Shown here piece by piece: positions 19,903 through 31,826 of a stretch of DNA of 64,000 nt. Under the pieces are notes generated by a model. It was given only the letters and a program-made list of their open reading frames with translations, did not search any database and was not told the DNA's origin. Every line of letters starts with the position of its first letter. The first letter of the stretch is position 1. Source of the stretch: Bombus terrestris (Eukaryota > Arthropoda > Insecta > Hymenoptera > Apidae); assembly GCF_910591885.1 (NCBI RefSeq), contig NC_063275.1, positions 6,932,501 through 6,996,500 on the forward strand, read 5' to 3'. Both the position numbers and the translations under genes were made by a program.

Positions 19903-21185
19903 TTTTTGCTTAGCACGTTTGTAATTAGTTGTAGCATGACTGTGATTTGTTGGGTTTGCTGTTTGAGTACTGCATTTTGTTCGCTTATCATTCTGGTTAG
20001 CATTTCGGTGTTCTTTATGGATTGTTTGAGCAGTTCTTTGATTTCTGCAGTGTCGTTGTTACTATTGCTGTGGTATTGGTTATGTGTGTGTGTTGGTTGG
20101 CTGGTTACTTGAGCATAGCTTAGACCACCAATGGTGTTGGTGCTGATAGGTTTGGTGTTTATTGCTTGCTCTGTATTTGGTAATATTTCAGGTTTTGTGC
20201 TGTCATGATGGGCTTGTGTGTTAGTGCTTGTCCTGCTTCGTAGGGGCGGGAACAGTTTTCGTTGTAGTTGTTTTCTTACTTCACAGCCTTTATAGCTGGC
20301 TGGGTGGTTACCGTTACAGTTGAAGCATTTAACTTTTTCTATTTTTCCTGAATATGGGCAGTGTGCAGTTAAGTGATTTTTTGCGCACTTGACGCAGGCT
20401 GGGCTTCTGTTGCAGTAGTTTTTAGTGTGTCCGTATTGTTGACACCGCATGCATTGAGGTATATCTTTTTTGTGTCGTGGTGGTTCGACTGTTACTATTG
20501 TGTTTAGTATTTGTTTGATATCATATATTTCCTTGTTATTGATTCTGGGTTCAAGTTCTATTAAGAATAGTGGTAGTGGTTGCTTTGTGTCGAATCTTGT
20601 TATATTGTTTATTGTTCTTGTTTGATGTCCAATTTTAGCTAACTCATCGCTTAGTTTATGTACGTTGGTTTTAGGATGCAATCCTCTTATGACAATTTTA
20701 TAGCTCCTTTCAGTTTTAAGCTGATACGTGTGGTAGATAGCATTTTTTTCTTTTAATGCTTTTATAACTTTCCTAAATGATTCTGGTGTGTTTGTTTGAA
20801 TTTTTACTTGATCCAATTTTGTTTGCTTTATTGTGTAATTGTTTTTCTCTTCTAGATTATTTAGTAGATCAATGAGCGGGTCTATTATTTGGGCCTCGAC
20901 AAAGATTGGTGGTGGTTTTGTAATATGGTTTGTTTGGATAGTGGTTTTACTTACGGGGTCAGCGTCTATTTCTTCAGTTAGTGAGTTGAAGGAGTTACTT
21001 AGTGGTAATTCTTGCAGCCATCGCTGCTTTTCTGTGACTGGGTTTCCTATGGAACTTGTGTCTGTGGTTGTTTTACGTTTTTTGCTAGCCTTCACTGGCT
21101 TCCAGCTTTCATCCTGGTAGTATCTTTCATGTTCTGAATTGCTATCTTCCTGTCCCCGATGCTCTTTTGTTTCTTCTGTCTCCAT
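19899..21185 (-). CDS. ORF1 (gag-like) of Jockey copy 3
   Basis: From the ATG at 21183-21185 it encodes 428 residues. It retains the eight residues (KTTIQTNH) missing in copies 1-2 and reads KPPPIF. Zinc knuckles are intact. The open frame continues to a TTG at 21252-21254, the position of the B-type ATG. ORF1 otherwise matches copies 1 and 2 (HRGQEDS, DTSSIG, LQELPLS). Confidence 0.88.
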   Translation of the reverse strand: METEETKEHRGQEDSNSEHERYYQDESWKPVKASKKRKTTTDTSSIGNPVTEKQRWLQELPLSNSFNSLTEEIDADPVSKTTIQTNHITKPPPIFVEAQIIDPLIDLLNNLEEKNNYTIKQTKLDQVKIQTNTPESFRKVIKALKEKNAIYHTYQLKTERSYKIVIRGLHPKTNVHKLSDELAKIGHQTRTINNITRFDTKQPLPLFLIELEPRINNKEIYDIKQILNTIVTVEPPRHKKDIPQCMRCQQYGHTKNYCNRSPACVKCAKNHLTAHCPYSGKIEKVKCFNCNGNHPASYKGCEVRKQLQRKLFPPLRSRTSTNTQAHHDSTKPEILPNTEQAINTKPISTNTIGGLSYAQVTSQPTHTHNQYHSNSNNDTAEIKELLKQSIKNTEMLTRMISEQNAVLKQQTQQITVMLQLITNVLSKK

Positions 21186-21352
21186 GTTAGTTTGTTTGGT
21201 TTTTATATAATATGTTTCTCCTTTTGTTGCTATGTTTATAGTTGGTATCTGCAATGTTATTTTATTTCCTCCTCACTATCACTTTGTAGCACTATTACTT
21301 TGGAGCACTTTTTCACTATTCACTTATACCTGGAGAGGACGACCGTCTAGAC

Positions 21353-21358
21353 ACGTCC
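21353..21358 (-). promoter_or_regulatory. DPE, Jockey copy 3
   Basis: GGACGT at +28 to +33 from the element's first base (21385). Confidence 0.65.
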
Positions 21359-21385
21359 GTCCTCCTCGGCTGTCCGCGCAGGAGT

Positions 21386-24300
21386 AGTTGCTTTGTGACG
21401 CACGATTACGCATTGCTCGCTGGCTGAGCTCGCTAGAAAAACTATAGCCTAACCTAAAACCAATCCCTCTTGCGTTCGTATTTCAGTAAGGAGGCGATTT
21501 ACTTCAAATATATGAGCGTGCCGGATCGGATGTGAGGTTGGACTAGATTTTTACCAGCGAGAGGAGCGAGGGAGCAACGATTACAATTTCCAAGATATAC
21601 ATATACTTTATAATTCCTAACATATATTTTCATTAGTTTCAACTTCCTTTCTATACATATACTTTATATTTTCTTACATATATTTCCTGTTATGTCCAAG
21701 TTTTCTCAGCGATATTGGTACTCACGTTGCACTGTACTTCACCGAACTATTACGCTTTGTATAAAACTATTGATAACATTTAAACTTTGCTCAATAAGAA
21801 ATTCGATAAAAGCTTCCGGCTCCTCGGGCTGGTGCAAGTATTTCTATATAACCAGGTGCCAAATAATTGGTTCGTGACTCACGTTTACGCATTGCACGCT
21901 CGCTGCGCTCGCTGGAAAACACTGTAGCCTAACCTAAAACCAATCCCTCCTGCGTTCGTTTTTTGGTAAGGAGGCGATTTACTTGAAGTTTGAGAACGTG
22001 CCGGATCGGTTTTGAGGTTGGACTAGATTTTCACGAGCAAGCGGAGCGAGCGAGCAACGATTACAATTTCCAAGATATACATATACTTTAAGGTTCCTAA
22101 CATATATTTTCATTAGTTGCAACTTCCTTTCTATACATATACTTTATATTTCCTCACATATGTTTCCTGTTATTTCCAAATTTTCCCAGCGATTTTGGTC
22201 CTCACGTTGCATTGTACTGCGTCGAACTATTGCTATTTGTGTAAATCTATTGATAACATGTAAACTTTGCTTAGTGAGCAGTTCGATAAAAGCTTCCGGC
22301 TCTTCGGGCTGGTGCAAACATTTCTATGTACCTACGTGCCAATCAATTGGTTTGTGACGCACGTTTACGCATTGCTCGCTCGCTGCGCTCGCTCGAAAAA
22401 CTATAGCCTAACCTAAAACCAACCCCTCTTGCGTTCGTTTTTTGGTTAGGGTCGATTTACTTCAAAATTTGTGAACGTGCCGGACCGGTTTTGAGGTTGG
22501 ACTAGATTTTCACGAGCGAGCGGAGCGAGCGAGCAACGATTAGAATTTCCAACATATACATATACTTTATAATTCCTAACATATATTTTCTTCAGCTTCA
22601 ACTTCCTTTCTATACATATACTTTATATTTCCTTACATATATCTCCTGTTATTTCCAAGTTTTCTCGGCGATTTTGGTAATCACGTTGCAGTGTACTACG
22701 CCGGACTGTTACTCTTTGTGTAAAACTATTGATAACATGTAAACTTTGCTCAGTGAGCAGTTCGATAAAAGCTTCCGGCTCTTCGGGCTGGTGGAAACAT
22801 TTCTATGTACCTACGTGCCAAATAATTGGTTTGTGACTCACGTTTATGCATTGCTCGCTCGCTGAGCTCGCCCCAAAAAAACTATATCCTACCCTAAAAC
22901 CAATCCTTCTAGTGTTCGTTTTTTGGTTAGGGGGGGATTTACTTCAAAATTTGTGAACGTGCCGGATCGGTTTTGAGGTTGGACTAGATGTTTACGAGCG
23001 AGAGGAGCGAGCGAGCAACGTTTAGAATATCCAAGATATACATATACTTTATAATTTCTAACATATATTTTCATTAGTTTCAACTTCCTTTCTATACATA
23101 TACTTTATAATTCCTTACATATATTTCCTGTTATTTCCAAGGTCTCTCAGCGATTTTGGTGCTCACGTTGCACTGTACTACGCCGAACTATTACGCTTTG
23201 TATAAAACTATTGACAACATTTAAACTTTGCTCAGTAAGAAATTCGATGAAAGCTTCCGGCTCCTCGGGCTGGTGCAAGTATTTCTATGTACCTACGTGC
23301 CAATAATTTTTTTTTGTGACGTACGTTTACGCATTGCTCGCTCGCTGCGCTCGCTCGAAAACTACAGCCTACCTTAAAACCAATCCCTCTTGCGTTCGTT
23401 TTTTGGTTAGGGGGCGATTTACTTCAAAATTTGTGAACGTGCCGTATTGGTTTTCAGGTTGGATTAGATTTTTACGTGCGAGCGGAGCGAGCGAGCAACG
23501 ATTACAATTTCCAAGATAAACATATACTTTATAATTCCTAACATATATTTTCATTAGCTTCAACTTCCTTTCTATACATATACTTTATATTTTCTTACAT
23601 ATATTTCCTGTTATTTCCAAGTTTTCTCAGCGATATTGGTACTCACGTTGCACTGTACTTCACCGAACTATTACTCTTTGTGTAAAACTATTTATAACAT
23701 GTAAACTTTGCTCAGTGAGCAATTCGATAAAAGCTTCCGGCTCCACGGGCTGGTGGAAACATTTCTATGTACCTACGTGCCAAATAATTGGTTTGTGACG
23801 CACGTTTACGCATTGCTCGATCGCTGCGCTCGCTCGAAAAAACTATAGCCTACCCTAGAACCAATCCCTCTTGCGTTCTTTTTTCAGTAAGGAGGCGATT
23901 TACTTGAAATATATGAGCGTGCCGGATCGGTTGTGAGGATAGACTAGCTTTTTACGAGCGAGCGGAGCGAGGGAGCAACGATTACAATTTCCAAGATATA
24001 CATATACTTTATAATTTCTAACATATATTTTCATTAGTTTCAACTTCCTTTCTATACATATACTTTATATTTCCTTACATATATCTCCTGTTATTTCCAA
24101 GTTTTCTCGGCGATTTTGGTAATCACGTTGCAGTGTACTACGCCGGACTGTAACTCTTTGTGTAAAACTATTGATAACATTTAAACTTTGCTCAATGAGA
24201 AATTCGATAAAAGATTCAGGCTCCTCGGGCTGGTGCAAGTATTTCTATGTACCTACGTGCCAATAAATTGGTTTGTGACGCACGTTTACGCATTGCTCGC

Positions 24301-27300
24301 TCGCTGCGCTCGCTCGAAAAACTATAGCCTAACCTAAAACCAACCCCTCTTGCGTTCGTTTTTTGGTTAGGGTCGATTTACTTCAAAATTTGTGAACGTG
24401 CCGGACCGGTTTTGAGGTTGGACTAGATTTTCACGAGCGAGCGGAGCGAGCGAGCAACGATTAGAACTCCCAACATATACATATACTTTATAATTCCTAA
24501 CATATATTTTCTACAGCTTCAACTTCCTTTCTATACATATACTTTATATTTCCTTACATATATCTCCTGTTATTTCCAAGTTTTCTCGGCGATTTTGGTA
24601 ATCACGTTGCAGTTTACTACGCCGGACTGTAACTCTTTGTGTAAAACTATTGATAACATTTAAACTTTGCTCAATGAGAAATTCGATAAAAGATTCAGGC
24701 TCCTCGGGCTGGTGCAAGTATTTCTATGTACCTACGTGCCAATAAATTGGTTTTGTGACGCACGTTTACGCGTTGCTCGCTCGCTGCGCTCCCTCGAAAA
24801 ACTATAGCCTAACCTAAAACCAATCCCACTTGCGTTCGTTCTTCGATACGGAGGCGGTTTTGTCCCAATTTGCGAACGCGCCGGGTCGGTTGTGAGGTTG
24901 GGCTACATTTTTAAGAGCGAGCGGAGCGAGCGAGCAGCGACTGCAATTTCCATGCTACACACATACTTTATGAATCCTAACAGATATTTATAGTATTTTC
25001 ATAGTCTAATCTAGAATCATTCCCTCTTCCCTGCGTTTTTCAGTAAGGAGGCGATTTAATTCAAATTTGTGAACGTGCCTGAACGGTTTTGAGGTTGGAC
25101 TAGATGTTTACGAGCGAGAGGAGCGAGCGAGCAACGTTTAGAATATCCAAGATATACATATACTTTATAATTTCTAACATATATTTTCATTAGTTTCAAC
25201 TTCCTTTCTATACATATACTTTATAATTCCTTACATATATTTCCTGTTATTTCCAAGTTCTCTCAGCGATTTTGGTGCTCACGTTGCACTGTACTACGCC
25301 GAACTATTACGCTTTGTATAAAACTATTGACAACATTTAAACTTTGCTCAGTAAGAAATTCGATGAAAGCTTCCGGCTCCTCGGGCTGGTGCAAGTATTT
25401 CTATGTACCTACGTGCCAATAATTTTTTTTTGTGACGTACGTTTACGCATTGCTCGCTCGCTGCGCTCGGTCGAAAACTACAGCCTACCTTAAAACCAAT
25501 CCCTCTTGCGTTCGTTTTTTGGTTAGGGGGCGATTTACTTCAAAATTTGTGAACGTGCCGGATCGGTTTTCAGGTTGGATTAGATTTTTACGTGCGAGCG
25601 GAGCGAGCGAGCAACGATTACAATTTCCAAGATAAACATATACTTTATAATTCCTAACATATATTTTCATTAGTTTCAACTTCCTTTCTATACATATACT
25701 TTATATTTCCTTACATATATCTCCTGTTATTTCAGAGTTTTCTCGGCGATTTTGGTACTCACCATGCACTGTACTACGCCGAACTGTTACTCTTTGTATA
25801 AAACTATTGACAACATTTAAACTTTGCTCAGTAAGAAATTCGATAAAAGCTTCCGGCTCCTCGGGCTGGTGCAAGTATTTTTATGTACCTACGTGCCAAT
25901 CAATTAGTTTGTGACGCACGTTTACGCGTTGCTCGCTCGCTGCGCTCGCTCGAAAAGCTATAGCCTAATCTAAAACCAATCCTTCTAGCGTTCGTTTTTT
26001 GGTTAGGGGGGGATTTACTTCAAAATTTGTGAACGTGCCGGATCGGTTTTGAGGTTGGACTAGATGTTTACGAGCGAGAGGAGCGAGCGAGCAACGTTTA
26101 GAATATCCAAGATATACATATACTTTATAATTTCTAACATATATTTTCATTAGTTTCAACTTCCTTTCTATACATATACTTTATAATTCCTTACATATAT
26201 TTCCTGTTATTTCCAAGTTCTCTCAGCGATTTTGGTGCTCACGTTGCACTGTACTACGTCGAACTATTACGCTTTGTATAAAACTATTGACAACATTTAA
26301 ACTTTGCTCAGTAAGAAATTCGATGAAAGCTTCCGGCTCCTCGGGCTGGTGCAAGTATTTCTATGTACCTACGTGCCAATAATTTTTTTTTGTGACGTAC
26401 GTTTACGCATTGCTCGCTCGCTGCGCTCGCTCGAAAACTACAGCCTACCTTAAAACCAATCCCTCTTGCGTTCGTTTTTTGGTTAGGGGGCGATTTACTT
26501 CAAAATTTGTGAACGTGCCGGATCGGTTTTCAGGTTGGATTAGATTTTTACGTGCGAGCGGAGCGAGCGAGCAACGATTACAATTTCCAAGATAAACATA
26601 TACTTTATAATTCCTAACATATATTTTCATTAGTTTCAACTTCCTTTCTATACATATACTTTATATTTCCTTACATATATCTCCTGTTATTTCAGAGTTT
26701 TCTCGGCGATTTTGGTACTCACCATGCACTGTACTACGCCGAACTGATACTCTTTGTATAAAACTATTGACAACATTTAAGCTTTGCTCAGTAAGAAATT
26801 CGATAAAAGCTTCCGGCTCCTCGGGCTGGTGCAAGTATTTTTATGTACCTACGTGCCAATCAATTAGTTTGTGACGCACGTTTACGCGTTGCTCGCTCGC
26901 TGCGCTCGCTCGAAAAGCTATAGCCTAATCTAAAACCAATCCTTCTAGCGTTCGTTTTTTGGTTAGGGGGGGATTTACTTCAAAATTTGTGAACGTGCCG
27001 GATCGGTTTTGAGGTTGGACTAGATGTTTACGAGCGAGAGGAGCGAGCGAGCAACGTTTAGAATATCCAAGATATACATATACTTTATAATTTCTAACAT
27101 ATATTTTCATTAGTTTCAACTTCCTTTCTATACATATACTTTATAATTCCTTACATATATTTCCTGTTATTTCCAAGTTCTCTCAGCGATTTTGGTGCTC
27201 ACGTTGCACTGTACTACGCCGAACTATTACGCTTTGTATAAAACTATTGACAACATTTAAACTTTGCTCAGTAAGAAATTCGATGAAAGCTTCCGGCTCC

Positions 27301-30300
27301 TCGGGCTGGTGCAAGTATTTCTATGTACCTACGTGCCAATAATTTTTTTTTGTGACGTACGTTTACGCATTGCTCGCTCGCTGCGCTCGCTCGAAAACTA
27401 CAGCCTACCTTAAAACCAATCCCTCTTCCGTTCGTTTTTTGGTTAGGGGGCGATTTACTTCAAAATTTGTGAACGTGCCGGATCGGTTTTCAGGTTGGAT
27501 TAGATTTTTACGTGCGAGCGGAGCGAGCGAGCAACGATTACAATTTCCAAGATAAACATATACTTTATAATTCCTAACATATATTTTCATTAGTTTCAAC
27601 TTCCTTTCTATACATATACTTTATATTTCCTTACATATATCTCCTGTTATTTCAGAGTTTTCTCGGCGATTTTGGTACTCACCATGCACTGTACTACGCC
27701 GAACTGATACTCTTTGTATAAAACTATTGACAACATTTAAGCTTTGCTCAGTAAGAAATTCGATAAAAGCTTCCGGCTCCTCGGGCTGGTGCAAGTATTT
27801 TTATGTACCTACGTGCCAATCAATTAGTTTGTGACGCACGTTTACGCGTTGCTCGCTCGCTGCGCTCGCTCGAAAAGCTATAGCCTAATCTAAAACCAAT
27901 CCTTCTAGCGTTCGTTTTTTGGTTAGGGGGGGATTTACTTCAAAATTTGTGAACGTGCCGGATCGGTTTTGAGGTTGGACTAGATGTTTACGAGCGAGAG
28001 GAGCGAGCGAGCAACGTTTAGAATATCCAAGATATACATATACTTTATAATTTCTAACATATATTTTCATTAGTTTCAACTTCCTTTCTATACATATACT
28101 TTATAATTCCTTACATATATTTCCTGTTATTTCCAAGTTCTCTCAGCGATTTTGGTGCTCACGTTGCACTGTACTACGCCGAACTATTACGCTTTGTATA
28201 AAACTATTGACAACATTTAAACTTTGCTCAGTAAGAAATTCGATAAAAGCTTCCGGCTCCTCGGGCTGGTGCAAGTATTTCTATGTACCTACGTGCCAAT
28301 AATTTTTTTTTGTGACGTACGTTTACGCATTGCTCGCTCGCTGCGCTCGCTCGAAAACTACAGCCTACCTTAAAACCAATCCCTCTTGCGTTCGTTTTTT
28401 GGTTAGGGGGCGATTTACTTCAAAATTTGTGAACGTGCCGGATCGGTTTTCAGGTTGGATTAGATTTTTACGTGCGAGCGGAGCGAGCGAGCAACGATTA
28501 CAATTTCCAAGATAAACATATACTTTATAATTCCTAACATATATTTTCATTAGTTTCAACTTCCTTTCAATACATATACTTTATATTTCCTTACATATAT
28601 CTCCTGTTATTTCCAAATTTTCCCAGCGATTTTGGTCCTCACGTTGCATTGTACTGCGTCGAACTATTGCTATTTGTGTAAATCTATTGATAACATGTAA
28701 ACTTTGCTTAGTGAGCAGTTCGATAAAAGCATCCGGCTCTTCGGGCTGGTGCAAACATTTCTATGTACCTACGTGCCAATCAATTGGTTTGTGACGCACG
28801 TTTACGCATTGCTCGCTCGCTGCGCTCGCTCGAAAAACTATAGCCTAACCTAAAACCAACCCCTCTTGCGTTCGTTTTTTGGTTAGGGTCGATTTACTTC
28901 AAAATTTGTGAACGTGCCGGACCGGTTTTGAGGTTGGACTAGATTTTCACGAGCGAGCGGAGCGAGCGAGCAACGATTAGAACTCCCAACATATACATAT
29001 ACTTTATAATTCCTAACATATATTTTCTACAGCTTCAACTTCCTTTCTATACATATACTTTATATTTCCTTACATATATCTCCTGTTATTTCCAAGTTTT
29101 CTCGGCGATTTTGGTAATCACGTTGCAGTTTACTACGCCGGACTGTTACTCTTTGTGTAAAACTATTGATAACATTTAAACTTTGCTCAGTGAGCCAGTC
29201 GATAAAAGCTTCCGGCTCCACGGGCAGGTGGAAACATTTCTATGTACCTATGTGCCAAATAATTGGTTTGTGACGCACGTTTACGCATTGCTCGCTCGCT
29301 GCGCTCGCTCGAAAAGCTATAGCCTAACCTAAATCCAATCACTCTTGCGTTCGTTTTTTGGTTAGGGGGCGATTTACTTCAAAATTTGTGAACGTACCGG
29401 ATCGGTTTTGAGGTTGGACTAGATTACTACGAGAGAGCGGAGCGAACGAGCAACGATTAGAATTTCCAAGATATACATATGCTTTATAATTCCTAACATA
29501 TATTTTCATTAGCTTCAACTTCCTTTCTATACATATACTTTATATATCCTTACATATATCTCCTGTTATTTCCATGCTTTCTCAGCGATTTTGGTACTCA
29601 CGTTGCACTCTACTACGCCGCACTGTTACTCTTTGTGTAAAACTATTGATAACATGTAAACTTTGCTCAGTGAGCAGTTCGATAAAAGCTTCCGGCTGTT
29701 CGGGCTGGTGCAAATATTTCTATGTACCTACGTGCCAAATAATTGGTTTGTGACACACTTTTACGCATTGCTCGCTCGCTGAGCTAGCTTGAAAAAACTA
29801 TAGTCTACCCTAAAACCAATCCCACTTGCGTTCGTTCTTCTATACGGAGGCGGTTTTGTCCCAATTTGCGAACGCACCGTGTCGGTTGTGAGGTGGGGCT
29901 AGATTTTTAAGAACCAGCGGAGCGAGCGAGCAACGATTACAATTTCCATGCTACACCCATACTTTATAATTCCTAACATATATTTACAGTATTTTCATAG
30001 GCTAATCTGGAATCACTCCCTCTTCCCTTCGTTTTTCAGTAAGGTGGCGATTTAATTCAAATTTGTGAACGTGCCGGAACGGTTTTGACGTTGGACTAGA
30101 TGTTTACGAGCGAGAGGTGCGAGCGAGCAACGATTACAATTTCCATGCTACACCCATACTTTATAATTCCTAACATACGTTTTCATTTGATTCTGCTACG
30201 TTTCTATACATATACTTTATATTTCCTCTCACACATGTTTCGAGTTATTTCCAAGTTTTCTCAGCGATTTTGGTACTCACGTTGCACTGTACTACGCTGA

Positions 30301-30561
30301 GGTTGGACTAGATTTTCATGAGCGGGCGGAGCGAGCGAGCAACTATTGCAATTTCCATGCTACACACATACTTTATGATTCCTAACATATATTTATAGCA
30401 TTTTCATAGCCTAATCTAGAATCACTCCCTCTTCCCTTCGTTTTTCAGTTGGGAGGCGATTTAATTCAAATTTGTGAACGTGCCGGAACGGTTTTGAGGT
30501 TGGACTAGATGTTTACGAGCGAGAGGAGCGAGCGAGCAACGATTAGAATTTCCAAGATATA
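21386..30561 (+). repeat. 480-bp satellite array, block S3 (forward, longest)
   Basis: At 9.2 kb this is the longest satellite stretch in the window, with no gene. Full monomers start near 21393, 21873, 22353, 22832, 23316, 23795, 24276, 24755, 25432, then exactly every 480 bp to 28312, then about 28790, 29270 and 29750. Short monomers lie at about 24830-25030 and 29820-30540. Its extra length relative to S1, S2 and S4 comes mainly from the dimeric repeat at 25432-28311. The head matches S4 (ttaccagcgagaggag) and the tail matches S1. Confidence 0.93.
25432..28311 (+). repeat. Three tandem 960-bp dimers (higher-order repeat)
   Basis: Two 480-bp monomer types alternate with an exact period of 960 bp: units 25432-26391, 26392-27351 and 27352-28311, followed by a partial fourth. 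The first type has a T9 run before gtgacgtacg and a gtgcgagcgg arm; the second has gcctaatctaaaacc and a gagcgagagg arm. Units differ at only a few bases, which marks recent expansion by unequal exchange or replication slippage. Confidence 0.9.
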
Positions 30562-31417
30562 TGTATTTTCGAGCTATCGCGGGGAGACGCGGTCGTTAGA
30601 ATACGCGTCAACGGGAGTCGTAAATTCCCGTTATGATTAGAATGATCGACACCACGAATAGTTCGATCCCCGTATTTCGATTAAGATAATAGGGGTGATT
30701 CAGGTATGATAACACTGTGGCTCACAGAGTTAAAATTTATATTTCCAACACTTAGTATACACGATTGAATAGATATAAACACTTAATAACTTAGAACGGT
30801 ATGAGACTTAATGTTAGATGTTAGGCGTTAGTTCTTTGACTGTGGTAGGAAAATTTGAGAGATATAGGAACGGTGAGAGTTATAGGGAATGCAAGAATTC
30901 TAGTCACCGTGGGAGACGATGGAAAACTCTGAAGCTTATTCTAATGTGAATACGGAGGAAAGCTTGGTATGGGTGTGCCCTTTGAACGAAGAACGCGGAT
31001 TCGTTGCTTACATTTTTAGTTAGTAAAGTGAGGGCAATAATCCGCGATGTCGATTGGTTGGGACCAATGTTAGGAAGGAAGAGAGGAGGAAGAAACCTCC
31101 TACCAACTTGGGTCCTAGGCGACATTGTTTACAGGGAAACTCAGATTTTTCGTTAGGTATATCTCCGCTTTCTTCGTAATTCTTAAGAGCACATAATAAA
31201 CCCAAGGACCTTCTTAAAAACCGGCCGAAAATACTTCTGGAATTAGAAAGTCTCTTCTGGCAAACAGATGTGCTTAGACCATGTGTGCGAACAATGCAGA
31301 TAGAATTGCAACTTTATCGTGGGTCCTTGGGCCTTTGGAGTGTTAGAAGGACGGCAGGTAGACCGGTGGTTGGCAAGCCGCGCGGGATGGCGTGCAGATG
31401 TGTTGCGCGACAGAACA
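30562..31417. mobile_element. Solo LTR, A-type, third copy (856 bp)
   Basis: Colinear with the LTR at 5662-6517 (offset exactly 24,900), with the same TG...CA ends and atata duplicates (30557-30561, 31418-31422). It shares cgtaaattcccg with the second and fourth copies. A ccttcttaaaa variant near 31210 is specific to it. Confidence 0.85.
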
Positions 31418-31697
31418 ATATACATATGCATTATAATTCCTAACATATATTTTCATTAGTTTCAACTTCCTTTCTATACATATACTTTATATTTCCTTAC
31501 ATATATTTCCTGTTATTTCCAAGCTTTCTCAGCGATTTTGGTACTCACGTTGCACTGTACTACGCCGAACTATTACGCTTTGTATAAAACTATTGATAAC
31601 ATTTAAACTTTGCTCAGTAAGAAATTCGATAAAAGCTTCCGGCTCCTCGAGCTGGTGCAAGTATTTCTATGTACCTACGTGCCAATAAGTTGCTTTG
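31418..31697 (+). repeat. Satellite segment between solo LTR and Jockey copy 4
   Basis: 280-bp partial monomer, colinear with 6518-6797, ending in the target duplicate agttgctttg (31688-31697). Confidence 0.92.
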
Positions 31698-31826
31698 TTT
31701 TTTTTTTTTTTTTTATTTATTTATTAAAATTCACAATTTGTCCAATTTGGACATTTGGTGGAATTTTTTAACGGTTAAATTAGCATGTTGGTGGCTACCC
31801 CCAGCGGGGTACCATCCTCGTGTTTC

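Larger units (their letters stand above)
17076..21385 (-). mobile_element. Jockey-clade retrotransposon, copy 3 (full length, 4310 bp)
   Basis: Complete element. The T-run at 17076-17090 is the poly(A) tail; the target duplicate agttgctttg lies at 17066-17075 and 21386-21395. It carries the long ORF1 form (no 24-bp deletion) and, with copy 4, the 5' UTR variant tgtccgcgca near the element start, where other copies read tgtccgagca. Confidence 0.96.

Noticed and set aside
25485..25679. Repeated 60-75-codon frames in the satellite (starting MKLMKIYVRN, MTYVYALLAR or MISKFSQRY)
   Set aside because: They are chance openings in the 480-bp monomer, present wherever the monomer is and lost when it varies, with no start context, splice structure or protein similarity that I can see.
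25432..28561. CRISPR-like array or bacterial repeat cassette
   Set aside because: The repeat unit is hundreds of bases long without unique spacers, and the surrounding elements are eukaryotic retrotransposons.
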